Source: Microbacterium sp. Root180 (GTDB lineage: Bacteria; Actinomycetota; Actinomycetes; Actinomycetales; Microbacteriaceae). From it: a stretch of 64,000 nt of DNA. Numbering within the stretch: position 1 is the stretch's first letter; each line of letters opens with the position of its first letter. A program made the position numbers and the translations under genes. The stretch is from assembly GCF_001428485.1 (NCBI RefSeq), contig NZ_LMHS01000003.1, forward strand, positions 124,001-188,000. The letters run 5' to 3'. This document shows positions 19,584-26,627 of the stretch, in pieces. The notes beneath the pieces are model-generated. The model saw only the letters and a program-made list of their open reading frames with translations, was not told the DNA's origin and did not search any database.

Positions 19584-19619
19584 ATGTCCGCACGCCTCAC
19601 CTGGTGGCTCACCGCATAG
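19584..19619 (+). CDS. trpL: tryptophan leader peptide
   Basis: An 11-codon open reading frame, MSARLTWWLTA, with tandem Trp codons at positions 7 and 8. It begins six bases after a TAGGTT box and is followed by mutually exclusive hairpins and an intrinsic terminator before the anthranilate synthase gene. When charged tRNA-Trp is scarce, a ribosome stalled at the Trp codons should favour the antiterminator. The arrangement is that of a classical trp attenuator; no Shine-Dalgarno sequence is needed if the transcript starts at the ATG. Confidence 0.88.
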   Translation: MSARLTWWLTA

Positions 19620-19648
19620 GCGGTGGGTTCGCGCGACCACAGACCGCC
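19619..19648 (+). promoter_or_regulatory. trp attenuator antiterminator hairpin
   Basis: GGCGGT (19619-19624) can pair with ACCGCC (19643-19648), and GTGG (19624-19627) lies near CCAC (19637-19640). The left arm can also pair with the leader-peptide end: CACCGC (19610-19615) with GCGGTG (19620-19625). The right arm is shared with the terminator stem. Confidence 0.7.
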
Positions 19649-19669
19649 CTCGTGGCGGTCTTCTTTTTC
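19642..19669 (+). terminator. trp attenuator intrinsic terminator
   Basis: A 7-bp stem (GACCGCC with GGCGGTC), five-base loop, and TTCTTTTTC U-tract. It sits 35 bases upstream of the anthranilate synthase ATG. Confidence 0.85.
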
Positions 19670-19704
19670 GTAGGGTTGACCGCCCCCACGACGAAAGACC
19701 GATC

Positions 19705-21627
19705 ATGACCGGGCCTGCCCACCCCTCCCTCCGTGAACTGGCCGCGCGCGGCATCCCGTTCGCCCTCATCGCCCGCGACGGCGCGACGGTCGAGATCCTC
19801 ACCGGCGACGTCGTCGACGTCGAGCTGCTCGCCGACATCCCGCTGACGGACTCCGCCGGCGTGTCGCGGGAGGTGCTCGCGCTCGTCCCGTTCCGCCAGG
19901 TGCGCGAGCGCGGGTTCGCCTGCCACGACGACGGCGCCCCGCTGCGCTGCCTCGTCGTGTCGGAGCACACGAGCGTGCCGCGCGAGGTCGCACTCGCCGA
20001 CCTGCCGAGCGCGCCCGTCCCGCTCACCGACGCCGGCTTCGACATCGCCGACGAGGCCTACGCCGAGATCGTGCGCACCGTCATCGCCGACGAGATCGGA
20101 CGCGGCGAGGGCGCGAATTTCGTGATCCGCCGCGACTTCACCGCGGGGGTGGAAGCGGATGCCGCGACCGCCGCCCTCACATGGTTCCGCGCACTGCTCG
20201 AGTACGAGCGGGGCGCCTACTGGACGTTCGCGATCGTGACGCCGGGGCACGTCGCAGTCGGCGCGAGCCCGGAGGCGCACGTGAGTGCGCAGGGCGGGGT
20301 CGTGACGATGAACCCCATCTCGGGGACCTTCCGCCATCCGGCCGGCGGCGCGACCGCCGAGACGCTCACGGAGTTCCTGGAGTCGACCAAGGAAACCGAG
20401 GAGCTCTTCATGGTCGTCGACGAGGAGCTGAAGATGATGAGCGCCGTCTGCTCCGACGGTGGCCGCATCACCGGCCCGCACCTCAAGGAGATGTCGCGCC
20501 TCACGCATACCGAGTACGTGCTGCGCGGCCGCAGCCGGCTCGACCCGCGCGACATCCTGCGCGAGACGATGTTCGCGCCGACGGTGACCGGGTCGCCGAT
20601 GCAGAACGCCTGCACAGTGATCACGCGCCACGAGCAGACCCCGCGCGGCTACTACTCCGGCGTCGCCGCGCTGTTCACGCCGAGAGCGGATGCCGCGCCC
20701 GGCGGGCAGTCCCACGATCTCGATGCCCCCATCCTCATCCGCACCGCCTACCTCGAGGACGGCCGGCTGCGCGTGCCCGTCGGCGCGACGCTCGTGCGGC
20801 ACTCCGACCCGTACGGCGAGGTCGGCGAGACGCACGGCAAGGCCGCCGGAGTGCTGGGCGCGATCGGCGCGATCGCCCGCGACCTCGCCGCCGAGCCGCT
20901 CGAGGCGATCGACGAGGACGCCCCGGCCGCCGAGCCGCTTCCTCTCGCCGACGATCCCGCCATCGCTGCGCTGCTCGCCTCGCGCAACGGCCGCCTCGCG
21001 TCGTTCTGGCTCGAGCCGCAGGGCGGCGACGACGGCCCGTTCCGCGGCCGCGGCGCGCTGGTCGTCGACGCGGAGGACCGCTTCACGACGATGCTCGCGC
21101 ACCAGCTGCGCCACCTCGGGCTGGATGCCCGCATCGTTCCGTGGAGCGCCGTGACCGATGCCGAGATCGACGAGGCGGAGCTCGTGGTCTCCGGGCCTGG
21201 CCCCGGAGATCCCCGTGACCCTGCCAGTCCCCGCATGATCCGGATGCGCGAGGTCGTCGCCCGCCGCCGGGCGTCGGGACGGCCGCTGCTGGCAGTGTGC
21301 CTCAGCCACCAGATCCTCGCCGACTCGCTAGGGATCGAGCTGGCCCCTCTCGCCGCACCGCACCAGGGCCTTCAGAAGACCGTCGACGTGTTCGGGGAGC
21401 CCGCATCGATCGGCTTCTACAACACCTTCACCGCCCGCGTTCCCGTTGGCACGACGCACCGCGGCGAGACCGAGATCGCCGCGGATGCCGACACCGGCGA
21501 CGTCTACGCGCTCCGGGGGCCGGGCTACGCGTCGGTGCAGGGGCACCTCGAGTCGATCCTGTCGCGCGACGGCATGGTGACGCTCGAACGGCTCGTCGCC
21601 GCCGCGCTGGAGCCCATCGGATCCTAG
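19705..21627 (+). CDS. anthranilate synthase, fused TrpE-TrpG type (PhzE-like)
   Basis: A 640-residue fusion of a chorismate-binding synthase domain (about 1-420) and a class I glutamine amidotransferase (about 440-640). The synthase half has MNPISGTFRHP, EELFMVVDEELKMM, HTEYVLRGRS and TVTGSPMQNACTVI, which resemble PhzE more than separate TrpE. The amidotransferase has a LLAVCLSHQ nucleophile (Cys near 531) and GHLESI (His/Glu near 613-615). It makes anthranilate, or possibly aminodeoxyisochorismate, from chorismate and glutamine. The Trp-codon leader upstream argues for tryptophan supply. ATG 19705 follows the attenuator; no phenazine genes are nearby. Confidence 0.85.
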   Translation: MTGPAHPSLRELAARGIPFALIARDGATVEILTGDVVDVELLADIPLTDSAGVSREVLALVPFRQVRERGFACHDDGAPLRCLVVSEHTSVPREVALADLPSAPVPLTDAGFDIADEAYAEIVRTVIADEIGRGEGANFVIRRDFTAGVEADAATAALTWFRALLEYERGAYWTFAIVTPGHVAVGASPEAHVSAQGGVVTMNPISGTFRHPAGGATAETLTEFLESTKETEELFMVVDEELKMMSAVCSDGGRITGPHLKEMSRLTHTEYVLRGRSRLDPRDILRETMFAPTVTGSPMQNACTVITRHEQTPRGYYSGVAALFTPRADAAPGGQSHDLDAPILIRTAYLEDGRLRVPVGATLVRHSDPYGEVGETHGKAAGVLGAIGAIARDLAAEPLEAIDEDAPAAEPLPLADDPAIAALLASRNGRLASFWLEPQGGDDGPFRGRGALVVDAEDRFTTMLAHQLRHLGLDARIVPWSAVTDAEIDEAELVVSGPGPGDPRDPASPRMIRMREVVARRRASGRPLLAVCLSHQILADSLGIELAPLAAPHQGLQKTVDVFGEPASIGFYNTFTARVPVGTTHRGETEIAADADTGDVYALRGPGYASVQGHLESILSRDGMVTLERLVAAALEPIGS

Positions 21628-21661
21628 GCTCGCGCACCGCGATGCACCCTTGCGCGGCCAC

Positions 21662-21937
21662 GCCGACGCTCTCGTTTCGGCATGTGAGTTCCGGCTCACA
21701 CACACCTTCGGCTGAGCCCCACGCACCCATCGTCATGTGAGCCCCAGCTCACATGACCTTCGCCCAGGGCGATCCGGGTGTGTGAACGCGAACTCACATG
21801 CCGACGCTCTCGTTTCGGCATGTGAGTTCCGGCTCACACACACCTTCGGGTGAGCCCCACGAACCCATCCTCATGTGAGCCCCAGCTCACATGATCTTCG
21901 CGCAGGGCGATCCGGGTGTGTGAACGCGAACTCACAT
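21662..21937. repeat. 138-bp tandem repeat with six TGTGA-N8-TCACA palindromes
   Basis: Copies lie at 21662-21799 and 21800-21937. Each contains three inverted repeats of the form TGTGA-N8-TCACA; the best is CATGTGAGC-CCCA-GCTCACATG (21734-21755). The gap 21628-22044 holds no supported gene; the rest of it, including 21938-22044, shows nothing recognisable. Confidence 0.9.
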
Positions 21938-22044
21938 GCGCAGAGCTACTTATGCGAACCGCAGCAATCCGAATCACGCGAAGAGGTTCCCATCTCCCCG
22001 CTCCCCATGTCCCCGCGAGTGCCAGCGCTCGAGAGCCCCCACGC

Positions 22045-23304
22045 TCAGCGGCCGGCACGCGCCGCGAGCAACCTGCGCTCGGCCTCGTTCGCCGTGAGCT
22101 CGAGCGCCAAGAGGTCCTCGGCGAGCGCTTCGGCGTCGCGGCCGGCCTCGCGCAGCAGCGACGCGCGCACGGCGTGCCACAGGTGTGAGCGCGCGAGCGG
22201 GTCGGCCAGCGCGTCGACTTCGGCGAGCGCCGCCTCCGGGCCATCGACCCGTGCAAGCGCGACGGCCCGGTTCAGCCGCACGACGGGCGATCGGTCGTAC
22301 GCGAGCAGCATGTCATAGAGGGTGAGCACCTGCAGCCAGTCCGTGGCCGAGGCATCCGCCGCGTCCGCGTGACAGGCCGCGATCGCCGCCTGCAGCTGCC
22401 AGCGGCCCGGACGACGCAGCCGGGCAGCCCGCTCGAGAACGACCCGCGCCTCGGCCAGGAGTCGGGCGTCCCATCGAGATCGGTCCTGATCGCCCAGCAG
22501 CACGAGCGCTCCGTCGACCGCACGCGCCGACTCGCGCGCACGGTGGAACGCGAGCAGCGACCGCAGGCCGAGCGCCTCGGGCTCGCGGGGCAGCGCGTCG
22601 GCGACGACGCGCGCCAGCCACAGCGCATCCTCCGCCAAGTCGCGGTCCGCCGACGCGTCCCCGCCGGCGACGAGGTGCGCCTCGCTGTACATGACCGACA
22701 CGATGGTGAGCACGATGTCGAGGCGCTCCGCGCGCTCCTCGCCCTCCGGAATCCGCAGCGGGATCCCCGCCGTCCCGATCTTGCGCTTCGCGCGCACGAT
22801 CCGCTGACCGACGGCTGCGTCGGCGCTGAACGTCGCCCGCGCGATCTGCGCCGTCGTCAGGCCGCACACCGCCCGCAGGGTGAGCGCGAGCTGCGCCTCC
22901 GGCGCGAGGGCGGGGTGACAGCAGCCGAACAGCAGCGGAAGACGCTCGTCCGCGTCGACGCTCTCCGCGTCGCTCGCCGCGCTCACGGTCACGTCGGCCG
23001 CCAGGAGGGGAAGACGATCGCGCATCCCTCGATCGCGCCGCAGGAGGTCCAGCACATTGTGGCGGGCGGCCTGCAGCAGCCACGCGCCCGGCTTCGGCGG
23101 GATACCGCGGACGCGCCACGCCCGCAGCGCCTCCTCGACCGCTTCGGCGACCGCCTCTTCGGCGAGATCCAGACTGCCGAACGAGCGGGTCAGCGTCGCG
23201 ACGAGCTTCCCCGACTCCTCGCGCACGGTGCGGGCGAGGAGAAGGTCGGATGCCGCGGCCCCGGCGACGGGATCGTCAGGGGTCGCGGCATCCGTCCCGC
23301 TCAC
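22045..23304 (-). CDS. ECF sigma factor with C-terminal TPR-like domain (ECF42-like)
   Basis: A 419-residue protein with ECF region 2 (VATLTRSFGSLDLAEEAVAEAVEEALRAWRVRG) and region 4 (LRAVCGLTTAQIARATFSADAAVGQRIVRAKRKI), plus a long C-terminal extension of helical repeats (about 190-419) with RSLLAFHRARESAR and LTLYDMLLAYDRSPVVRLNRAVALA. This layout, coupled to a DGPF/YCII protein, is that of the ECF42 group. The C-terminal domain is required for activity in studied members. The start GTG 23304 overlaps the DGPF stop (GTGA), so both are co-translated. Confidence 0.9.
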   Translation of the reverse strand: MSGTDAATPDDPVAGAAASDLLLARTVREESGKLVATLTRSFGSLDLAEEAVAEAVEEALRAWRVRGIPPKPGAWLLQAARHNVLDLLRRDRGMRDRLPLLAADVTVSAASDAESVDADERLPLLFGCCHPALAPEAQLALTLRAVCGLTTAQIARATFSADAAVGQRIVRAKRKIGTAGIPLRIPEGEERAERLDIVLTIVSVMYSEAHLVAGGDASADRDLAEDALWLARVVADALPREPEALGLRSLLAFHRARESARAVDGALVLLGDQDRSRWDARLLAEARVVLERAARLRRPGRWQLQAAIAACHADAADASATDWLQVLTLYDMLLAYDRSPVVRLNRAVALARVDGPEAALAEVDALADPLARSHLWHAVRASLLREAGRDAEALAEDLLALELTANEAERRLLAARAGR

Positions 23305-23669
23305 TGGTCGAACTGGCTGTAGTCGGTCACCATCGGCCGCACTTCGACCGACGTGCCGGGCAGGTCGAGCATCGGCCAGGAGCGGGCGAGTGCCAGCGCC
23401 GCGTCGAGATCCTCTACGTCGATGACCGAGAAGCCGCCCACCGCCTCGCGTGCCTCGGTGAACGGGCCGTCGACGAGGACGGGACCGTCGGCCCCGTGGC
23501 GCACGGTCGTCGCGGTCGTGACGGGCTGCAGTTCGGCGCCGGCGTCGCTGATCTTGGCGTCGTGCTCCTGGAACCACTCGTAGACGCGGCCGTAGACCTC
23601 CTGCGCGCGCTCGGGTGGCACCGCGGCGTCGAGCTCGGGCGTCGAAGTGAACATGATGACGTACTTCAC
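23301..23669 (-). CDS. YCII/DGPF-domain protein
   Basis: A 122-residue protein that starts MKYVIMFTSTPELD and carries VDGPFTEAREAVGGFSVIDVEDLDAALALARSWP, where the DGPF motif gives the family its name. Proteins of this type are encoded beside ECF42 sigma factors in many actinobacteria and probably act in the same regulatory circuit; enzymatic function is unproven. A GAAAGGA ribosome binding site lies upstream of the GTG at 23669. TGTCGA on the minus strand at 23731-23736 resembles the ECF42 -35 element. Confidence 0.88.
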   Translation of the reverse strand: MKYVIMFTSTPELDAAVPPERAQEVYGRVYEWFQEHDAKISDAGAELQPVTTATTVRHGADGPVLVDGPFTEAREAVGGFSVIDVEDLDAALALARSWPMLDLPGTSVEVRPMVTDYSQFDQ

Positions 23670-23730
23670 GGTCGTGGTCCTTTCGTCAGTGGAACCGTTT
23701 CATCCCCACAGCGAACGGGCAAGACCGTTT

Positions 23731-23736
23731 TCGACA
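23731..23736 (-). promoter_or_regulatory. candidate ECF42-type -35 element
   Basis: TGTCGA on the minus strand, 62 bases upstream of the DGPF start. The matching -10 is not clear, so autoregulation is only suggested. Confidence 0.4.
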
Positions 23737-23751
23737 GCATCCGCGAAAAAA

Positions 23752-25098
23752 CTACGGACCGAACAGCGATAGCGGATTGACGATGTCGGTCAGGATCAGC
23801 ACGCCGCCCATGACTATGAGGGCGACCACGACCACGAACGTGATCGGGACGAGCTTCGTGGCGTCGACCTGCCTCGGCGGCGGACGGTGCATGAGCTTCG
23901 CCCACGCGCGCCGGATGCCGTCCCACAGCGCGACCGCGATGTGACCGCCGTCCAGCGGGAGGAGCGGGACCAGATTGAAGACGAAGAGTGCGATGTTGAG
24001 CGAGGCCAGCAGGGAGAGGAACCCCGCGACGCGGTTGAGCACCGGCGCCTCCGCCGCGGCGACCTCGCCGGCGAGGACGCCCGCCCCGACGATGCTGAGC
24101 GGCCCGTTCGGGTCGCGCTCCGCGCCCGTGATGAGGGTGCTGCCCGCCTCCCACACCTTGACGGGCATCTGCCAGATGATCCCGGCGACGGCGCCGACGT
24201 TCCCGATCGCCGTCTGAGGACCGACCCAGATGGGTTCACGCAGGTAGTCGACCTCCTGGCGGATCCCCGCGATCCCGACCTCCTCGGTCAACGGATCGCC
24301 GTTGTCGTCGAGCACCGCTCTGCCGCGCTCGTCGGTGACGGCCTGCTCCACGGTCGCCGGGGTGAGCGTGAGGGTCTGCTCGTCGCCGTCGCGCTCGACG
24401 GTGATGTCGATCGCCCGGCCAGGGGACGCCTGGATGAGCGCAGCCGCAGCGGCGAAGGTCGCCACCTGCTGCCCGTCGACCGCGACGATGACGTCTCCGG
24501 GCTGGATTCCGGCCGCGGCAGCGGGGGCCGCGGGATCGGATGCCGCGCACTCCGTGCGATCCGCATCGGACGGGATGATGCATTCGCTGACGCTCGAGAC
24601 CGTGGTCGTCGCGGTCTGCACGCCGATGCCGGAGATCAGGATCGCGAAGAGCACCATGGCGAACAGGAGGTTCATCGTGGGTCCGCCGAGCATGATGATC
24701 ACGCGCTGCCAGATGGGGAGCTTGTAGAAGACGCGGTCCTCGGAGGCCTCGAGCGTCTCGTCGTTCGCCGCGCGGGCGTCCTGGACCATCGTGGCGAAGA
24801 ATCCGCCACCGGCGCGGCCGGAGCGCTGCCCGGCTGCCGCGGCCGCGAGCTCCTTCGGCGACGGCGGATACATGCCGGCCATCGAGATGTAGCCGCCCAG
24901 CGGGATCGCCTTGATGCCGTACTGGGTCTCGCCGATGCGGCGCGACCACAGCGTCGGGCCGAAGCCGATCATGTACTGGCCGACGCGGACGCCGAACTTC
25001 TTCGCCGGCCACAGGTGCCCGAGCTCATGGAGGGCGATCGACACGGCGAGCCCCACGACCAGGAGCACGACGCCGATGACGAATGCAAGAGCTTCCAC
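23752..25098 (-). CDS. site-2 protease, RseP/Rip1-type zinc metalloprotease
   Basis: A 448-residue intramembrane protease of family M50. It has the zinc motif HELGH at about residues 24-28 in ALHELGHLWPAKKFGVRVGQ, FGFGP-type segment IGFGPTLW, a PDZ domain in the middle (PGDVIVAVDGQQVATFAAAAALIQ), and LVPLLPLDGGH, the second metal-binding motif, near the C-terminus. Such proteases cut membrane-anchored anti-sigma factors and other single-pass proteins. GTG 25098 is chosen because TACCGT lies six bases upstream. The usual neighbours dxr and ispG are on the same strand but separated by other genes. Confidence 0.93.
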   Translation of the reverse strand: MEALAFVIGVVLLVVGLAVSIALHELGHLWPAKKFGVRVGQYMIGFGPTLWSRRIGETQYGIKAIPLGGYISMAGMYPPSPKELAAAAAGQRSGRAGGGFFATMVQDARAANDETLEASEDRVFYKLPIWQRVIIMLGGPTMNLLFAMVLFAILISGIGVQTATTTVSSVSECIIPSDADRTECAASDPAAPAAAAGIQPGDVIVAVDGQQVATFAAAAALIQASPGRAIDITVERDGDEQTLTLTPATVEQAVTDERGRAVLDDNGDPLTEEVGIAGIRQEVDYLREPIWVGPQTAIGNVGAVAGIIWQMPVKVWEAGSTLITGAERDPNGPLSIVGAGVLAGEVAAAEAPVLNRVAGFLSLLASLNIALFVFNLVPLLPLDGGHIAVALWDGIRRAWAKLMHRPPPRQVDATKLVPITFVVVVALIVMGGVLILTDIVNPLSLFGP

Positions 25099-25104
25099 AC
25101 CCAC

Positions 25105-25110
25105 ACGGTA
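25105..25110 (-). promoter_or_regulatory. -10 box of the site-2 protease gene, leaderless type
   Basis: TACCGT on the minus strand, six bases before the GTG at 25098. Confidence 0.55.
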
Positions 25111-25179
25111 CCCGCGTCCGCCTTGGAGTTGGCCTGGACCCCGCTCGGAGGAGCCTAAGCTCGATCCGAGGAGGATCCG

Positions 25180-25761
25180 GTGACCCCACGTCATGTCCGC
25201 ACCCTGCGCGGTGCAGCGGCGGCCTGGGTCGCGACGATCGTGGCGGCGACCTCTCACACCCTCGCCGGCGGCGGGGCCCCCGCTCCCGTCCTCGTCGGGG
25301 TGGTGAGCATCCTCGCCTGGCCCGCCGGCATCGCGCTCGTCGGTCGCCGCCTGTCGGTCGGGCGCATCGCCGCGGCCGTGGCCTCGGCGCAGCTGCTCTT
25401 CCACGTCGCCTTCGCGGTCGCCGCCGGCGCCGACCCGTCGGCCGCCACGGGCCACCTCCACCATGTCGTGCTCGACGGCGCCGGACTCGGCGCCAGCCTC
25501 GTGCCCGACGCCCCCATGCTCCTCGCACACGCCCTCGCCGCGGTGGCGACCCTCCTCGGCCTGTACGGCGGCGAGCGGATGCTGCGAGCCCTGGGCCGCG
25601 GCATCCGGTCCGTCCTGCAGCGGGTCGAGGTCACGCTGCACGCCCCGCGAGCCGCGGTGCGGCGCACGGTCGCAGGATTCACCCTCGCGCCGTCACGCGG
25701 CGTCGTCCTCTCGGACCTCTCGCGGCGGGGTCCCCCGTCGTTCGTCGACGCGGTCGTCTGA
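25180..25761 (+). CDS. hypothetical membrane protein upstream of ycnI
   Basis: A 193-residue protein I do not recognise. It has about four hydrophobic segments, a GHLHHVVLDGAG stretch, and an Arg-rich soluble tail from about residue 140. GTG 25180 is preceded by GAGGAG with good spacing, and TAAGCT lies further upstream at 25155-25160. It precedes the YcnI-type gene by 71 bases in the same direction, so a shared role in copper or envelope handling is possible; nothing in the sequence proves it. Confidence 0.7.
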   Translation: MTPRHVRTLRGAAAAWVATIVAATSHTLAGGGAPAPVLVGVVSILAWPAGIALVGRRLSVGRIAAAVASAQLLFHVAFAVAAGADPSAATGHLHHVVLDGAGLGASLVPDAPMLLAHALAAVATLLGLYGGERMLRALGRGIRSVLQRVEVTLHAPRAAVRRTVAGFTLAPSRGVVLSDLSRRGPPSFVDAVV

Positions 25762-25832
25762 CCGCGGCATCCGACGGCACGCGCATCCGCGCGTGCCGGT
25801 CATCCCTGCATTCCTCGACGAAAGAGATACCC

Positions 25833-26531
25833 ATGACCACCACCCGCTTCCGCCGCACCCTCCTCCTCGGCTCCGCCGTCGGCGTCGCCCTCGCGCTGGG
25901 CGTGCCGCTGGCCGCCTCCGCACACGTGCACGTCGACCCCGGCACCGCCTCGGCCGGCTCGACCGAGACCCTCACCTTTGCCTTCTCGCACGGCTGCGAC
26001 GGCTCACCCACCACGGCCGTCGTGATCGACGTGCCCGAGGGCGTAGGAAATGTCACACCCGTCGTGCAGGGCGGCTGGACGATCTCGCGCGAGCTGGGCG
26101 CCGACGGCGTTCCGACACAGGTCACGTTCACGAGCGAGGTCCCCGTCGAGGACGGCCTCAAGGCGACCGTCGCCCTCGACGCGCTGTTCGACGAGTCCGC
26201 GGCCGACACGTCGATCGCGTTCCCCGTCACCCAGGTGTGCGTGGACGGCGAGACCGCGTGGACCGAGGTCGCCGAAGACGGCCAGAGCGAGGACGACCTC
26301 GAGTCCCCGGCACCCGTGGTGGAGGTCGGGCCCGTCTCCGCGGAAGGCGACGGCCACGGCGACCACAGCGACTCGGCCGCAGGCGACGGACACGATGAGG
26401 GCGACTCCTCCGAGGCCGCATCCTCGGACTCGGCCGACCCCGTCGCCCGCTGGCTGGCCGCCGGTGGCCTGGTCGCCGGCATCGCGGCGCTCGTCGTGGT
26501 GCTGGTGCGCGGCCGCTCCCGCAAGAGCTGA
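25833..26531 (+). CDS. YcnI-like DUF1775 protein
   Basis: A 232-residue exported protein. The signal peptide (MTTTRFRRTLLLGSAVGVALALGVPLAASA) is followed by HVHVDP, so cleavage would leave an N-terminal His as in copper-binding YcnI. The DUF1775 domain spans about 30-150, followed by an acidic, His/Asp/Ser-rich linker and a C-terminal transmembrane helix (about 207-225) with basic tail. Its position after the small membrane protein gene suggests a two-gene operon. Copper binding is inferred from family features, not shown here. Confidence 0.88.
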   Translation: MTTTRFRRTLLLGSAVGVALALGVPLAASAHVHVDPGTASAGSTETLTFAFSHGCDGSPTTAVVIDVPEGVGNVTPVVQGGWTISRELGADGVPTQVTFTSEVPVEDGLKATVALDALFDESAADTSIAFPVTQVCVDGETAWTEVAEDGQSEDDLESPAPVVEVGPVSAEGDGHGDHSDSAAGDGHDEGDSSEAASSDSADPVARWLAAGGLVAGIAALVVVLVRGRSRKS

Positions 26532-26627
26532 CGCCGGACGAGGAGGCGCCGGTTCGCCGGCGTCCTCCTCGCCCCGGTTGCAGAGAGCATGGGTGCCGGG
26601 CGCCGCGGATGAGAGGATGGATCCGCC

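Noticed and set aside
21683..21700. CRP/GlxR binding sites
   Set aside because: Half-sites match TGTGA/TCACA but the centre is eight bases, not six.
21662..21937. CRISPR array
   Set aside because: Only two long repeats without spacers and no cas genes.
21834..22318. Small readings near the 138-bp repeat
   Set aside because: Frames arise from the palindromes and the antisense of the sigma gene.
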